A stretch of DNA of 64,000 nucleotides from positions 2,668,501 through 2,732,500 of the forward strand of contig NC_135247.1 of assembly GCF_947623445.1 (NCBI RefSeq). The letters run 5' to 3'. Shown here in pieces: positions 35,201 through 47,806 of the stretch. Under the pieces are notes generated by a model. The model worked only from the letters and a program-made list of their open reading frames with translations. It searched no databases and was not told the DNA's origin. The position numbers were made by a program, and so were the translations under genes. Position 1 is the first letter of the stretch. The number at the start of each line of letters is the position of its first letter. This DNA is from Clavelina lepadiformis. Taxonomy: Eukaryota; Chordata; Ascidiacea; Aplousobranchia; Clavelinidae.

Positions 35201-38107
35201 TCCTACACTTTATGGCATTTTAATTTGTTAGCAAATTCACAACAGCAACAACATTTACCACAAACTACATTTTTAATTCTTTTTAGAGTATCCAATATTT
35301 AATGCATTGTCCGACATTTCAGACAAACAAGAAAGGGATAGTCCTTACGCGCAACCCCTTCAGATGTCGGTTATACGGTCGTTGACGACGTCATCGACCT
35401 CAAAAAGAAAAGCTCCAAAGAAAGAAAAAAAGAAAAAGTTGCCGGTTCCGCCCAAACGTTAGTGTCAACTCCATTACAATTTGTTATCTCTGTTTTTGAA
35501 GAGTTCATTAATTGTATTATTCTGCTAACACTTGCGGGTGTTGCTTATGTAACCGAAACGATTTATGACTTACATAATATGGTTAAGATAAATCGTGAAG
35601 ACTGAGAATTGGTTCTTTGATTCCATATTTGTTTTTGTAAAAGCTGACTGTTGTTTACGGCCAGTGTGCACCTGGCTTGCCTCACCGCATTTAAAATCAT
35701 AAAACGTAATTCCACGTACGGTTCGCTTTCAAAGCGCCTGGTATTGGAAAGATCAAACATTTTTGCAAAACAAACAAGATTATTGTGCAGACGATGCAAA
35801 GATAACAATGTACGGTATGATACTAATGGACATCTCTTACGTCTTTTTGCAGCTGTCTTGGCGGGCGGGCTATCTATGGAGACGCAGAGACTCTCGGAAA
35901 GTAATCCTATGAGTCTGCTTATACGACAATTATCCACCTCTCAAACAGCAACAGCTCTTCCGGGAGCAAACGTCGACCAATCTAAGAGGAATGAGAAGAT
36001 TATCCCAGAGGTGGTGTTGATCAAAAACTTGAGCATATTTATGAAAGATTCTCATTTATGTGTGATTGAGCACACGATAAATATTCAATAATTTTCTTTC
36101 CAAAAACAGACTCGTTTAGCTCGTCTCCTTGATTCATATATCTTTTACATCCACACGAGCTGTTCGGTATTTAACCAATGGCCTCATTTTATGTACAGCT
36201 TATGCTTTGTATACATAACTGCAAATTGCTTTTTTCAGAGTATTTTTAAAGACCCGTTGCAAAAAAAATCGAGTCTGGCGAAACCGCAAGAAAAGGCAAT
36301 ATTTCTATTTTGCTTACAAGTATCTTTTATAAAATAAATCGCATAATTCTTAACCTAGTCGTTGCCAGAAAAAAAATAATTGATACCAGTCATGCAAACC
36401 GCGCGAAAATAAAATAGCTGTGTGGTTTGAGCTAATTTTTTTTTCATAATGTATCTTCCTGTTTTTAAAAGATCAAATGTGAGAGCAAAAAGAAAGACGA
36501 AATCACGCGGCACAAGCCCGGCTGGGTAAGCCAGAGAAATAAAATGTACGACGTCGTGATAAATATCCCACCTTGCTACAGAAACGTCCAGGTTGACACA
36601 CTACCAAAGTTACGAAAAAAGGTATTTTGAGACGTCCTTACAGGCTTTGATAATATTTTAAGACTTTTTCGTTGACAAAAAGTGTCATAGGTAAAAGGTT
36701 AGCGCACGAAAGTTCGTAAGTTTATGTCAGCCTTGCATTTTTCCGACCATTATGTGAAGCTGAATATTGTTTTAACATTTTACATCCATGATACGATGAA
36801 GACTATAATGCCTTAGCTATCCAAGACTGTAAGTACACTAGTTATAGAATTTAAAACTTTTCTCGGTCGAAGAGACTGGAAATTAACATTAAAGTTTATT
36901 TCCTACGAACTACACCATGAACAATACCTTATTGATTACCCATGCTTGTAACGATTTCTTTTCCCTGTACCTGGAAATTCCAAGATCTTCCAAGTGGCAT
37001 CCAAAAACAGATTTTATATCAGTTGAATACGTTAATTAATGTGGCACATTTGGACCTAAACTGTATCGTGACAAATGGGAATTACATATCAAAGAGTTTA
37101 TTTTTTATTCAAAACACAGAGTTTGTTAACGATTTCTGAACATTCTCTGAAACGAACTGACATTTGCTGTGTATTTCATGGATTGCAAAATGACAGCTAA
37201 AGAAATTGAATAAAATGCGCTTCATTTCACAATTTGTTTATCTTTTTTGTAACCTTTCTCGTGGTAAATAAAACGCCGCTCAAAATTCGACGTATAAGCA
37301 TTTAATTAATCAATATTTCTAACAATCTCTCGATTGCTACCTTGTATAGCTTAAGTTTAGCAAACATCGTGGTGGGCCCGCCGACATTATGACCCTGAAG
37401 TACGGCCATCGGGTCGAAACATTTCTCATGTAAAGATCTTTGAAGAACTTGTTTTATTTTAAAGAGAGCGTCAAAGCTGACGTTGCTATGTCATAATTTT
37501 GAAACAACATGTCATTACGTTGTTTGGCACTTTTAATCACGATCCATGGCATGTGAAATTGCAGTTGAAATGACTTAGAAATAATTAAAATCAATACACG
37601 GCCGATGGTGTACGAATGATATGAATCGTCATTTTTGCCGAAGAGAAACTTGTTCATGTCATTACCAGTGCTCATCACATTACCTTTACTCAGCAACCAA
37701 ACTACAACGTGTAGTCAAGCTATGTACTTTTGATAAAATATACGACAAAATTTTTATAAACTTAAAAATGTTGCGTTCGATGGAAGACATTTTTCATCTA
37801 TTTAGGTGGATGAGATCAAGGGACGTTTCAGCAACAACATTGCGAAGCAGAAGATTGAACGCAGCCTCCGGCATTACAAAGAGCTGGACTCCAGGAGGAT
37901 CCCATCCCCAGTCCTCTACGAGCAATTCAAAAAAGTATGACGTTATAATGACGTCACACGTAATCATTAATCAGTCGCGTATGAAATGGGATGTTTTACC
38001 TTTTTGCTGATCCTTTTTAAGGTGTTCTGCGCGTACAGCAGCGCAAGAACCAACAACAGCACAGCAGTCTCCTGCAGACAGCTGGGGAAAGCGAGTACAC
38101 TGAATGA
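32237..38107 (+). CDS. EF-hand calcium-binding protein of unassigned family, 533 aa
   Basis: Thirteen exons join in phase: 32237-32325, 32478-32590, 32668-32791, 33363-33478, 33948-34091, 34421-34492, 34606-34726, 34875-35020, 35287-35457, 35853-36010, 36472-36621, 37806-37934 and 38039-38107. The N-terminal 145 residues are low-complexity, Ser/Thr/Glu-rich. Two EF-hands follow: loop DNDGGGTIDEHE near residue 157 and loop DKDGDGAIDFDD near residue 193, both with good calcium ligands, as in calmodulin/centrin-like modules. The middle contains AHEIVGYYAKKYKKV and ARLLGLSQRQFIQQMKKLL, then a basic stretch APKKEKKKKLP. The C-terminal third has KMYDVVINIPPCYRN and a basic helix. Intron 8 needs a GC donor (G/GCCAAAC) to keep the frame; the alternative runs to a stop at 35098. 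The last exon could instead start at 38022 in another frame. I do not recognise the orthologue, though a cilium or sperm protein would not surprise. Confidence 0.75.
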
Positions 38108-40300
38108 TTTCCAACGCGGAAAGTCTGCTCCGTCGAGATGCTGACGTCAGGCCCAGAATATTCCGAACAAAAATTTAATAAGAAAAAGAGGCGACTATCC
38201 ACGAAATGTCTGATAATGCTTTCAAATTTAAATTGAGGAGGTTTCTTCTGCTGACTTCGAATACCCAATAACCCAAAATCATTAAGGGAATGAAATATTT
38301 TATTGCGTTTAAGCAGAATTTTCGCAATCTACCTCATATCAAATTTAGCAATACCATCAATCATTTTTTATTAAACTGAATAATTGACTGTTGCCAAGCA
38401 ATTTTATCTAAGTTATCGTTTGATGAGTGGTTTGTAAAATTTGGAATCAATGCATATACAACAAAATAGTCGCAAATGCAGAGGATAATATAAAAGATGT
38501 TGCAATTGTAGCATATGTAACGGGAACCGCAGTAAGTATTTTTGATAAACTTAGTTGCTATCGGAATGTTTCTCTGCATTGATTATTCGGTAGAAGCCAA
38601 AGTCTTACAAAAAATTACGTCATCTCAGTTGTTTTTGTTCAAGATAGCGCTAACTTAGCGCCACCAGACGATCAACAAATGTTACAAAATGAATAAACCA
38701 AATCGTAATTGTTTCTGTTTTACCTATACCTCTGTTTGGCACTGCGGTGAGTAAATTATTTTTGTCTCAAAGTAATGAGGATAAAAAAGCGAAAGCCTGA
38801 TATTAAATCTGCGTATACAAAAATATAATTTGTGAAAGAAATTTACTAAATTAGGTATATCATTCGATACCAAATAAAGGTGAGAGATACTTTAAACATG
38901 AAAGCCAATAAAAAAAACTGTATTGCTTTATTACCTCATCACCACGTGTATAAAGACTTCATGCAGAGTTTACCAGGCATAAAAACGCGTTTCATCTCCA
39001 ATAACTTTCAATAAAAATAACCCAACTTTTATAGTGTTCGACGTATTGCTTATAAACAGACATCCAAATACGACAACCGGTAGCACATACACGTATCTAT
39101 ATGTTTACGTATCGTTTTTCAAAAGGGACGTGTTGCTTTTAATTTGTTAAAAGGATTTCTGGTCTCTCTTTGGCTGTAACCAGGTGTTTACAAATGTTGT
39201 TTACATTGGCCGAAAGCTTTCCCCGATAAGATTGGACGCAGAATCAGAACAAAATAAAAAAGAGGCCTGCAGAAAGGCGACAATTATCGCGCGGTTAATA
39301 GCCAGGTTGGAGCCGAAAAACAGCATCTGTCCATTCATAGCAATTGCTTTTAGAAGGTCGCTTGCTGCTTGCGAGATGGCTGGCACTCCTTTTACTTTGC
39401 AACTATAACCCAAAACGCTCTTGTATCAAGCAGCATTTTGAACTAAACGCAGTTTCGCGCAAAGATATTCAGTTAAACCTAAACCCGTAGATTTGTAGAG
39501 GTTTTGAGATTTGTACCAAAAGATTTTGAGATTTGTACCAAAAGGTGGACAATCAAGTACAAAACTGTTGAATTTTCTAAGCGAAACAAGAGCTAACCAT
39601 TGAAGCACATTTAAATCGTTATGTCAAGAAAAGGTAACAATGCAAGGCTTCGATATACGAATGCTTAATTCTAATATTATAGTTATAGTGAACAAATGAG
39701 TATTGGTACTGTTTTGTGTTTAAATTTAGTGGATGCACGAAGTGCAGTTTCAAGCATATGTGGTGAAAAAGGCAGATTGACTATCGAGGGAATTTAGATT
39801 CAGAAACATACGTTTTTTGTACCATGTGACTCCGAACAAACAAATTTGGAAAAGATCGCTTATAATCCACGATTAATTTATTTAGTTTTACACAAGGAAT
39901 TTTGACAAGTTTTTGGTGTAAGACACGGATAATGCAAAATACGGCTAAAATTTCCGATGCCGATATACAGTACAAAAGCAGCAGATGACAAAAGCATTAT
40001 TAAGTTCAATTTCGTGTCATCTTTAATTGCATCTGCTGTAATAGAATGAATTTTGAAAGTCTATATACAGCAGTTGGAGTTGTATTAATAAGGGGTAGAC
40101 GTCAGAGATAAAACCGAACAAAGTGATAGTTTTCGGAGGCTAAAATCTTGAAAACTTTCAGTGTTTTATGTTCAGATGTTCAGATCTGTTTAAATAGATA
40201 CCATAGATACTATAGACCTATCATTGTGTTCTGAAAGAATTACGCAAGCTAGGTACTCCGTATTTTTGATTATGTGTAGCTTATACATTTTCAGGTTTAA
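38108..40300. other. intergenic between the EF-hand gene and FoxH
   Basis: No gene supported. A 22-bp unit TTTTGAGATTTGTACCAAAAG is repeated in tandem near 39500-39545. A frame at 39184-39408 is open on both strands without motifs. The FoxH ATG is preceded by an acceptor-like site (TTTTCAG, ending at 40294), so a non-coding FoxH exon probably lies in this interval. Confidence 0.45.
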
Positions 40301-43300
40301 ATGAACGATTCCAGACACTTTCCAAAAGCCGGTTTGGCTGCCATGACGTCATATCCGGAGAACTGGAAAGCTTTTCAACAGGTGGCTCCAAATCCAAATC
40401 TTCAAACAAATATGATGCAGGTGCGTTAGATATTTGAGTGCGTATATGAGCAAAACCTGATAAAAAATTATAATGAAATGTGTTGCACGTGCTGCACGCA
40501 TGTACACATGAGAAACGTCAACACGTACAACTCGCTCAAGTTTTTCACAAACGAGCCGATTTACTCCAAACAAATAAACCAAGTTAGGCTTTCTGAAGAC
40601 TGGTGTATAGTAAAAAATCAAGTAACTTAGAAGACAGTGTACGTCGACACGCCAAGCGCACACAGTTTCTCGTCGAAAGCGAATTTCAGTGTTTTTTGGA
40701 AGTCTTTGTAAATTTGAAGCATTAGTCTCCGATGAAAAATGTACACAAGAAAAAATTTTAAAGGACAAAAAAAGCATCACAAAGCAAAACGTTTTGGCAA
40801 AAATCAGATTTTTTAAAATGTATGTCAAATTTAATCCGACCTATATAATCAGTACGCTCCGTTACACTTCCTTGAGCATCACATTTATCCTGTGGGATTG
40901 AAAATCGTTGCGAGCTTAACAACTGGCCTAATCCGTTTATTCGAAACGCTTGTAGCAAATTAGTCGGAGGATTATCTGCATTAACATGTCGGAAGGCGTC
41001 GACTAGCTTAGTGTGAACAAATGCCATTTCCAGGGCGATGACTATAACAGACTTTCCAAAGCAAATGGCGAATATTTTCGTGCGCTTAGGCAACAGAGTT
41101 GTAGGTCGTCACCCTATCACTCATCATTATAGATTAGAAGATCAAAGTAATTTCACCAACAACATGTGATCTACACCAAAGTTAGTGAATGTATACCTTT
41201 GGCGTGCGCAGGCTTTGGTTTTGGTATTCTAGGTTCCGGTAGAGGGAGCGAGAGCGTTTGGAGTCGATTCATCTCCAAATTCCGACAGGTACCCAATCGA
41301 GGAAACTATCAACAAGTGCACCAAGATGACGAAAAAGAAAATAGCAGACAAGAAGTAACGATAAGCTTAAATTAAACATTTATCCAAAACTTATGTAACC
41401 ATCTATCGAAAATCATTTATTAACAGCATTAAAGTCACGACTGAATCAACTATACCTATTTAATCAAAGTAATTGACATCAAATATTTTTTAATAACTCT
41501 GAATTTTCCTAAAGGTATCGACGCTACGAGAAGCCACCATATTCCTACGTGGGCCTGATCGCTCTCGCTATTCGGAGCTCCAGCACAAAGATGCTTAAAC
41601 TCTCTGAAATTCTTACTAGGATAAGCGCCATGTTTCCATTTTTTAAGGTAGGTCGAATAATACTGCTACAAGTTTTCTCAACCTGTTTACACTACTTTCT
41701 GCTTAGTTAACTTTTTTTTCATACAGGGGGAATACCAGGGCTGGAGAGATTCTGTACGTCACAACTTGTCACAAAATAAATGCTTCAAAAAGGTAGAGAA
41801 TACATAACCCAATTAGAAACATGTTATGTGTGTTGTGATAAGGCATTTGATGCCAATTATTGCCAACTGTGTGTTGCTAGGTGCTACCTGATCCTAGTCG
41901 TCCACACTCCAAAGGAAACTATTGGACTGTTGATTTAAACCTAATTCCTCCTGAAAAACTGAAACGTCAAAACACATCTGTGTCCAGAAATGTGGCGCCA
42001 GGCTATTCCTACGCAAAGTACTTGTTTAAAGTGATAAGACTGGATCTGTACAATAACTTTTTTTGCAAACAGTTTTTCCGTTTATTTAATTTCGTCAACT
42101 CGCTAGCTAGCTTGGTTAAAGAAACATATAATTCACTTGCGAGAAACCTCCGTGTTGACCCAGCCTAACACACAATTTCTACACAGAGATCTAACGAGCA
42201 TATTTGACCTAGAGACTGGCCAACTGAAGGTACCGGCCAGTGTAGGAAAACAACATGGTTTCCACGCAGAAAACAGCGACCAGATAAGTGGGTCTTCGGT
42301 GTGTGCTGGTGTGTAAAGAGGAACAAATAACTTATAGAAAAAATAGGCCTAGCGCATTTTCCGAGTTTTTAAAGTTCCTTTCAACAGAGGAAATCCACTC
42401 TTCTTGGTATCCAACTGTTCCCAGCCAAGCGGTGAAGAATGCCACAGCATCAGGCCAACACTACAATGTCAAGTATAACGAAGTCAATGACAACTTGCCA
42501 CAGACCACAAACAACGATCACACTCAACTATCAGATGAAGATGCGATATGCAGGTTGAATACACGTATGAAAATACTGTTCAAGGTTTAGTGCAATCATT
42601 AAATTTTACCAAGCATTTTCCAACGAAATTTTAGCGACTTGCCAACCAAATATAATAACCAACTTTGCTTTCCAGCAATAAAGTCAGTTCAAGTACTGAC
42701 GTACAGCAAGATAACACCATACTCCAAACAGATGCAAAGTCAAAAGAAGATTCCGAGATTTCAGACAACGAATCACTTGCTTCCAGCGAAAGTTCTGTAC
42801 CCACTGACAGCTCAGATGAGGATTCGGAACACCGCACGATGGCAGTAAAGCAATCAAGGTCACCAGAGGCCAGCACGAAGAAGGTAGTAAAGAGAAAACG
42901 TCGTTATAGATCTAAGAGAGAGAAAAGTAAGTTTACAAAAATCGGAAAATCCACCAGCGCCTTTGAAAAAGAACCTTCTGTTAGATCGTGCTCCACATCA
43001 AAGCCAGAGTTTCTGAATCACAAAACGGCAGAGAAATCCAACCAAAAGAAAGATGAAAGGAAAAAGCCTATACCACGTGACCTCGTTCCACCCAATCAAA
43101 AACCTTTCGGTGACAAGCACGTGACAGAAAAAACGTTACAAAACGACTTGAAGAAGTCGGTCTTTTGGTCAAATATAGACCAGACTGTGGGTCCTGAAGG
43201 GCCACCAAACATAACATGGGCATCTGCAGATTCACTGGAAGCGGTCAAGCCCTACTTTGAATCCGAATCGACAACCAACGCTGATAATTGGAGCATACTG

Positions 43301-43792
43301 CCAACCAACCATCAGTCTATGGTTAGGGCCACAGACCACGGTTACGGCGGATGTCAAGAAAATGGCCGGTCGTACACAACCAAAACAATCGATGCAATAG
43401 AAGACCAAAGTGAATTTTTAACAGAACAGGCCTCGATACTGCATGGACGTCAAGATGTACCAAACAGAACATTCAATAACCATTTGATAAATGCAGAAGG
43501 GAGTACAGAGATTGGGGGCTCATGGGTGATACCCGAAGCAAATCCGATTATAAACGGTCCTTTGATGCCATATCGGTTTAATGACATGCGTCAGTGGGAA
43601 AATAACATACTGCCACCCCCTTATAATGGGCCTTTGTTAAACAGCCAACCTTTTCATCATCCAAATAGCGTGTTTAGCTCAGTTCCACTGAGGTATGATA
43701 ACAGTGGTGTTTGCCGAGCTGCTTCCAATAATATGAACGCTCCAGTTAATTTCAACAATGCGTTTGACCCGTTCACCACATCCAACATGTAG
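40301..43792 (+). CDS. FoxH: FoxH forkhead transcription factor (Nodal/Activin-Smad partner family)
   Basis: Eight exons join in phase: 40301-40420, 41233-41288, 41515-41647, 41727-41792, 41881-42017, 42187-42308, 42388-42553 and 42676-43792, giving 638 aa. The forkhead domain spans about residues 60-155: [20 protein letters not shown], then [19 protein letters not shown], then [20 protein letters not shown]. The combination of PFFxxxYxGWxDSxRHNLS with the [13 protein letters not shown] wing is specific to FoxH1 (human [32 protein letters not shown]). After the domain comes [15 protein letters not shown]. The long last exon encodes an acidic Ser-rich stretch, a strongly basic stretch ([18 protein letters not shown], a likely nuclear signal) and a Pro-rich C-terminus with [11 protein letters not shown] do not see the PPNK core of the vertebrate Smad-interaction motif. 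FoxH proteins bind AATMCACA sites with Smad2/3-Smad4 (family knowledge). Confidence 0.93.
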
Positions 43793-44157
43793 AATGACTT
43801 GAAATGTTTTACTGGACGTTCTACTTTAAAAACTCACTGTGTTTTACGTCATACTTATGACTGCCAATTTTTGTTACAACAATGAACATGCTTTTCTGTG
43901 AACTTGTTAAGAAACAACAGACCCAAAATGTTTAGTGGGTATTATTGTATGGCAAAGCACAGCTCAAGCAGGTTGGTAAAATACACATATATAGCGCCAA
44001 GTATCGTAAAATAGAATACTGCAGAGTTAAGAAAGTTAGGTAAAAAAAGGTAAGGTAAGGTTTTTTTGGCAAGGTAAACAAAACCACTATTTTGATACAA
44101 TTTGCTGAGTAAAGAAGCAAATAAAACATATCCAAAGGCAAACACTAAGTGTTGCCC
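43793..44157. other. convergent 3' ends of FoxH and the FKBP14-like gene
   Basis: Only 365 bp separate the two stop codons, so the 3' untranslated regions must lie close together or overlap. A small motif AAGGTAAGG is repeated near 44045-44075. Confidence 0.5.
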
Positions 44158-45432
44158 TCAAAATTCATCATGTTTTGTACCACTGAATTCAGTGTGGGAA
44201 ATGTAACCATCCTTATCCACGTCTTCCATGGCAAGAATATCTTCAATGAGTTTTACTTCATCATCCAGGGACATTGGTTTTGCATTCGCATCCGTGACTT
44301 CTTTCCGAAGGTACTCTCTCAGCTTTACACACAGTTTTTCAGTAAATACAATTAATTTTCTGAGATATACGCCAATTAGTAAGTCAATGTTTTTAGTGAT
44401 GAATCTGACCCAGAATGTTCACCACGGGACAGAATAAAATGTCAGTATGAATAATGCGCAGTAATATGACCTAGCACAGTGATAATGTAATTTAATGGAA
44501 ACCTCAAATTTTGAAAGAAACTTGTCTCCATCGATATCCATTTCTTTAAACACCTTTGGATGTCTTGGGCCTTCTTCTGCATGAACTAATTCCACTTCAA
44601 AGACAAGAGTACCTCCAGGCATTTGAGGAAGATCTTTTTAAATTGAGTTTTAGTTGATTAACAACAATCCATAATTATCACGTGGAAAACTATTTGGAAG
44701 CATCACCTAGCGTAAGATTCACTTATCTGCTAAACACATATTGGAATTTTTGTATAAGGCTTTTAAACTGAGTTACTGTTTGCAGCCAATTATTCGATGT
44801 AATATTGTGGGCCTGTTCAAAAAATCTAAACATTTTTCTATTATTCTGTAACAAAATGAATAAGCGCAATATAATTTTTAGACCAAGAATTTTAGAATTG
44901 CAGCTCACCTGCTAAAAGCAATGTCATAATTTGAAATTCTATCTGACTATGAACTATCCATGTGCATAGAAAAACTGAAGTAATAACTTACGACCACCAC
45001 CATGTCCATATGCCATATGTGGGGGAACTGTTAACTTTCGTTTTTCACCCGGACACATATTTACTAATCCTTCATCAAAACCTTCTATAACTTCGCCAGT
45101 TCCTAATTGAAACCTATAAGGCTTCTCCTCAATGCTGAAATAAATTTAATGCTGGATGAGTCAGTTCCAACACCAAGAAAAGATTCCTGTTTTACGTACT
45201 CCATATTATTGACATAATACCTCTTGTCAAATGTCTCCCCGGTATCGGCCTTCTTTCCAACAAAATGCACGAACATTTGGTCACCGTATTTGCTTTCACG
45301 TTCACATTCTGGTGGCTTGTAAAGCACATCGATTTTGAAGTGTGGTGTGCAATGACTCAAAGGCAATGATGTTGAAAGCAGGCTGACAGCAATTAACAAA
45401 GTCTTGAATGGCTTCTTTGACATAATAAACAT
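44158..45432 (-). CDS. FKBP14: ER-lumen FK506-binding peptidyl-prolyl isomerase, FKBP14/FKBP7-like
   Basis: Four minus-strand exons join in phase: 45432-45221, 45134-44992, 44633-44503 and 44322-44158, giving 216 aa (human FKBP14 211). A signal peptide occupies residues 1-28 ([17 protein letters not shown]). One FKBP domain follows: [35 protein letters not shown], then [35 protein letters not shown] and [13 protein letters not shown]. Two C-terminal EF-hands come next, [13 protein letters not shown] and [13 protein letters not shown]. The protein ends KHDEF, a variant of the HDEL retrieval signal. This domain order matches FKBP14, FKBP7 and FKBP9 family members that act on procollagen and other secretory clients. 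Two in-frame ATGs exist (45432 and 45423) and either could be used. FKBP7 is the alternative name. Confidence 0.92.
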
Positions 45433-47806
45433 TAAATGATGATTCTTATAAACAGAATATTCAAACAAAATATTCATTATACAGCTGCAATTATGTAAGG
45501 TTTGATTATCACCCTTCAGACAATCTATTCTCAATAAACAAGCAAATTGCATATTTGTAGTTATTTTATCTAAACGTGGACATAATGAATCACAATTTAA
45601 TAAAACTGTTTTATACCGAGTCTGGTATGTTGAACAAATCGTTATGATTCTTTCGTATAACAATGATACTTTACGACAAAACTTAGTCCAGTAGTTCTCA
45701 ACCTTTTTCATTTTCATGACACCAAATCTTCTTGTAATACCAAACAGAACAGCCAATGACGAGTTGATAAATACACAAGAAGTACAGAGATTGGGGTCAA
45801 TAAGCAAACTTTTTTCATTTCCATGACCCCAAATCTCCTTTGGCAAACTCACCAAACCCCTTCACCATTTTTTGTTTATCAAGCTGGCAAATTCAGCCTT
45901 CTCAATCTTTCTCCGACTCAAACTTTGAGCATCAAGTACCTTGGTGAATTGATTTGCCATATCATACGACTAAATTAAATGCATTTAGAATTTACAAATT
46001 AAAATGCTCTTAATTTTCGATGCTAGGACCCAAGTACAAACTGCAATGAAAAACACAAAACTAATGTTGCTATCACGGTCAATAAATTTGGGCGTACCAT
46101 AAGGTTGACAGATGGAGAAGATTACTAATCAAAAATATATAAACACTCTAAAATTTTGCTCTACATTACATGGTCTTTTGATTCAAGTTTCCATAACGTT
46201 TTCTTCGTTTGAACTTTATGTTTTTATAAAGCTTTATGTGCTACATTTCTTTTATTGTGCAGTTGTTAAAGTTGGATATAAATTAACATCTGTAAGTCTT
46301 TTACTCATCATAACTTAAGGAGGCCTAGCTTATAAGCTGTTTTTCTTTTTGAGAATTGAAACGGTTATTTTTGGTATTACTGGGGCTAACTTGGATGAAT
46401 TTATTCAGTTTACATTGCTTCTTACTGATTGCATTGGAAGTGGGACTATTTTAACTCAAACGAACTCCAGAAACGAATTCATATTAGTTTCCATTTCCAA
46501 GGTAAGATTCGGAGTTTAATTTCTAAAGTCACTTTTAGCAACGGTACACAATCTTACAATGGACGCTTAATGGAAAGTTACTTCTAATCATCATATCTTA
46601 TGTCTCTTATGTTTCAGATGCTAACATCTATTTTTCATTTTTACCGCATCCTTAGAGGAGATTACTATTCCATTGTTATACCATGCATGGTTAAGTTGGG
46701 CGATCCAAACTGCAGAGTTTGGTGTACTCAATACTATTTTTCATGAGCTTCAGTGATGCACTTAATGGTGCGTTTTTTCAATTGATTTAAAGATTAAACA
46801 AGTTAAATTGTATAACTGCGCACCAGCACTTGTCGTTTTTGGTTGTTTGGCGCACCCAACACCTTGCTGAAAATGGTCACAGCCTAATCCGCAATATTGT
46901 AGAAGTCTACCTTTATTTGCTTTTATGAATTCTGATAGTCTTTTTAGGGAAAACCCCTAATTGCAAACACTATTTTCAAAGCATTTCAAGTTTTCAACAT
47001 CACATATTTTTAGCACAGCGCATTCACTTTCGCCTTGGTTAGACATGCACAACTCCAAACACAAACAACAAATTAAAAATACTTTCTCCAACAACAACAC
47101 AACAATTAAAAATACTTACCTTGTGCCATATCTGATCGATGCGAACAATAAGCCAATCAGCGATTTTCTCCAGGGCAACCAGTTTTGTTCGACAGGATTT
47201 GATAATTAATTATTCTTCATATCGAGGAAATGTTACTGCCTTTTACCTTTTTATTTGAAATCTTCTTCTCGCGAATTAGTTTGACGTTTTGGATAAAATT
47301 CAGTAACCAGGAGAGCAATTAGTACATTATCTTTGCCCCACACGGTGAGTCGGCGACAAGCGCGAGGCAATTTATTTGAGTGGACATCCACCCTCCTCTC
47401 GGCCTTGCTTTGCAAAGACACCAGCTATCGACCAAGTGTTTTGTTCAAGAGTACGCCCAAAAATCAAGCTTGCATTGAAGCTGCGCGGCAGTGACCTTTA
47501 TCACTGCGTTACCGACAATTTATTTAAAATAAATTGCGTGATTCTACTGTATTTTGGCTGAATAACGTAATCTTGAAAACAGTAAGATTTGGTTGCTGTA
47601 ATTCTTACTAATTCCATTAAACACCAGCAAATCTGTTCACATTTATTAATGTAATTATTCGTTTCCCAAGAATGACACGGCGCAAAGCATTTGTTGTCAC
47701 GGCTTCGAATGACACCAACCACATCTCATGGACACACCTCCGTGCTAAATCCACGATCAACCTGCGATTAACTCAACAACTCTGCATGACTGCTGTTCGG
47801 ATTAAG
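45433..47806. other. intergenic between FKBP14-like and AAMP
   Basis: Contains a partial hAT-type repeat at 45689-45860. The rest (46000-47800) has short frames with no motif or splice support. Confidence 0.4.
45689..45860. mobile_element. partial MER5-like non-autonomous hAT
   Basis: Starts CAGTAGTTCTCAACCTTTTT, the well-known terminus of MER5/Charlie-type hAT elements, followed by a CATGACACCAAA stretch. A second near-copy of the CATTT(T/C)CATGAC(A/C)CC motif lies near 45820. No matching right end was found, so the copy is truncated. Bases 45738-45796 resemble part of the FoxH last exon. Confidence 0.55.

Noticed and set aside
39184-39413. Frames open on both strands with protein-like composition
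   Set aside because: No motif, no splice sites in phase and both strands open, which is common by chance.
45433-45855. Upstream extension of the FKBP14-like reading frame to 250 aa
   Set aside because: The extension runs through a hAT repeat and has no conserved sequence, and the signal peptide starts at the ATG at 45432 or 45423.
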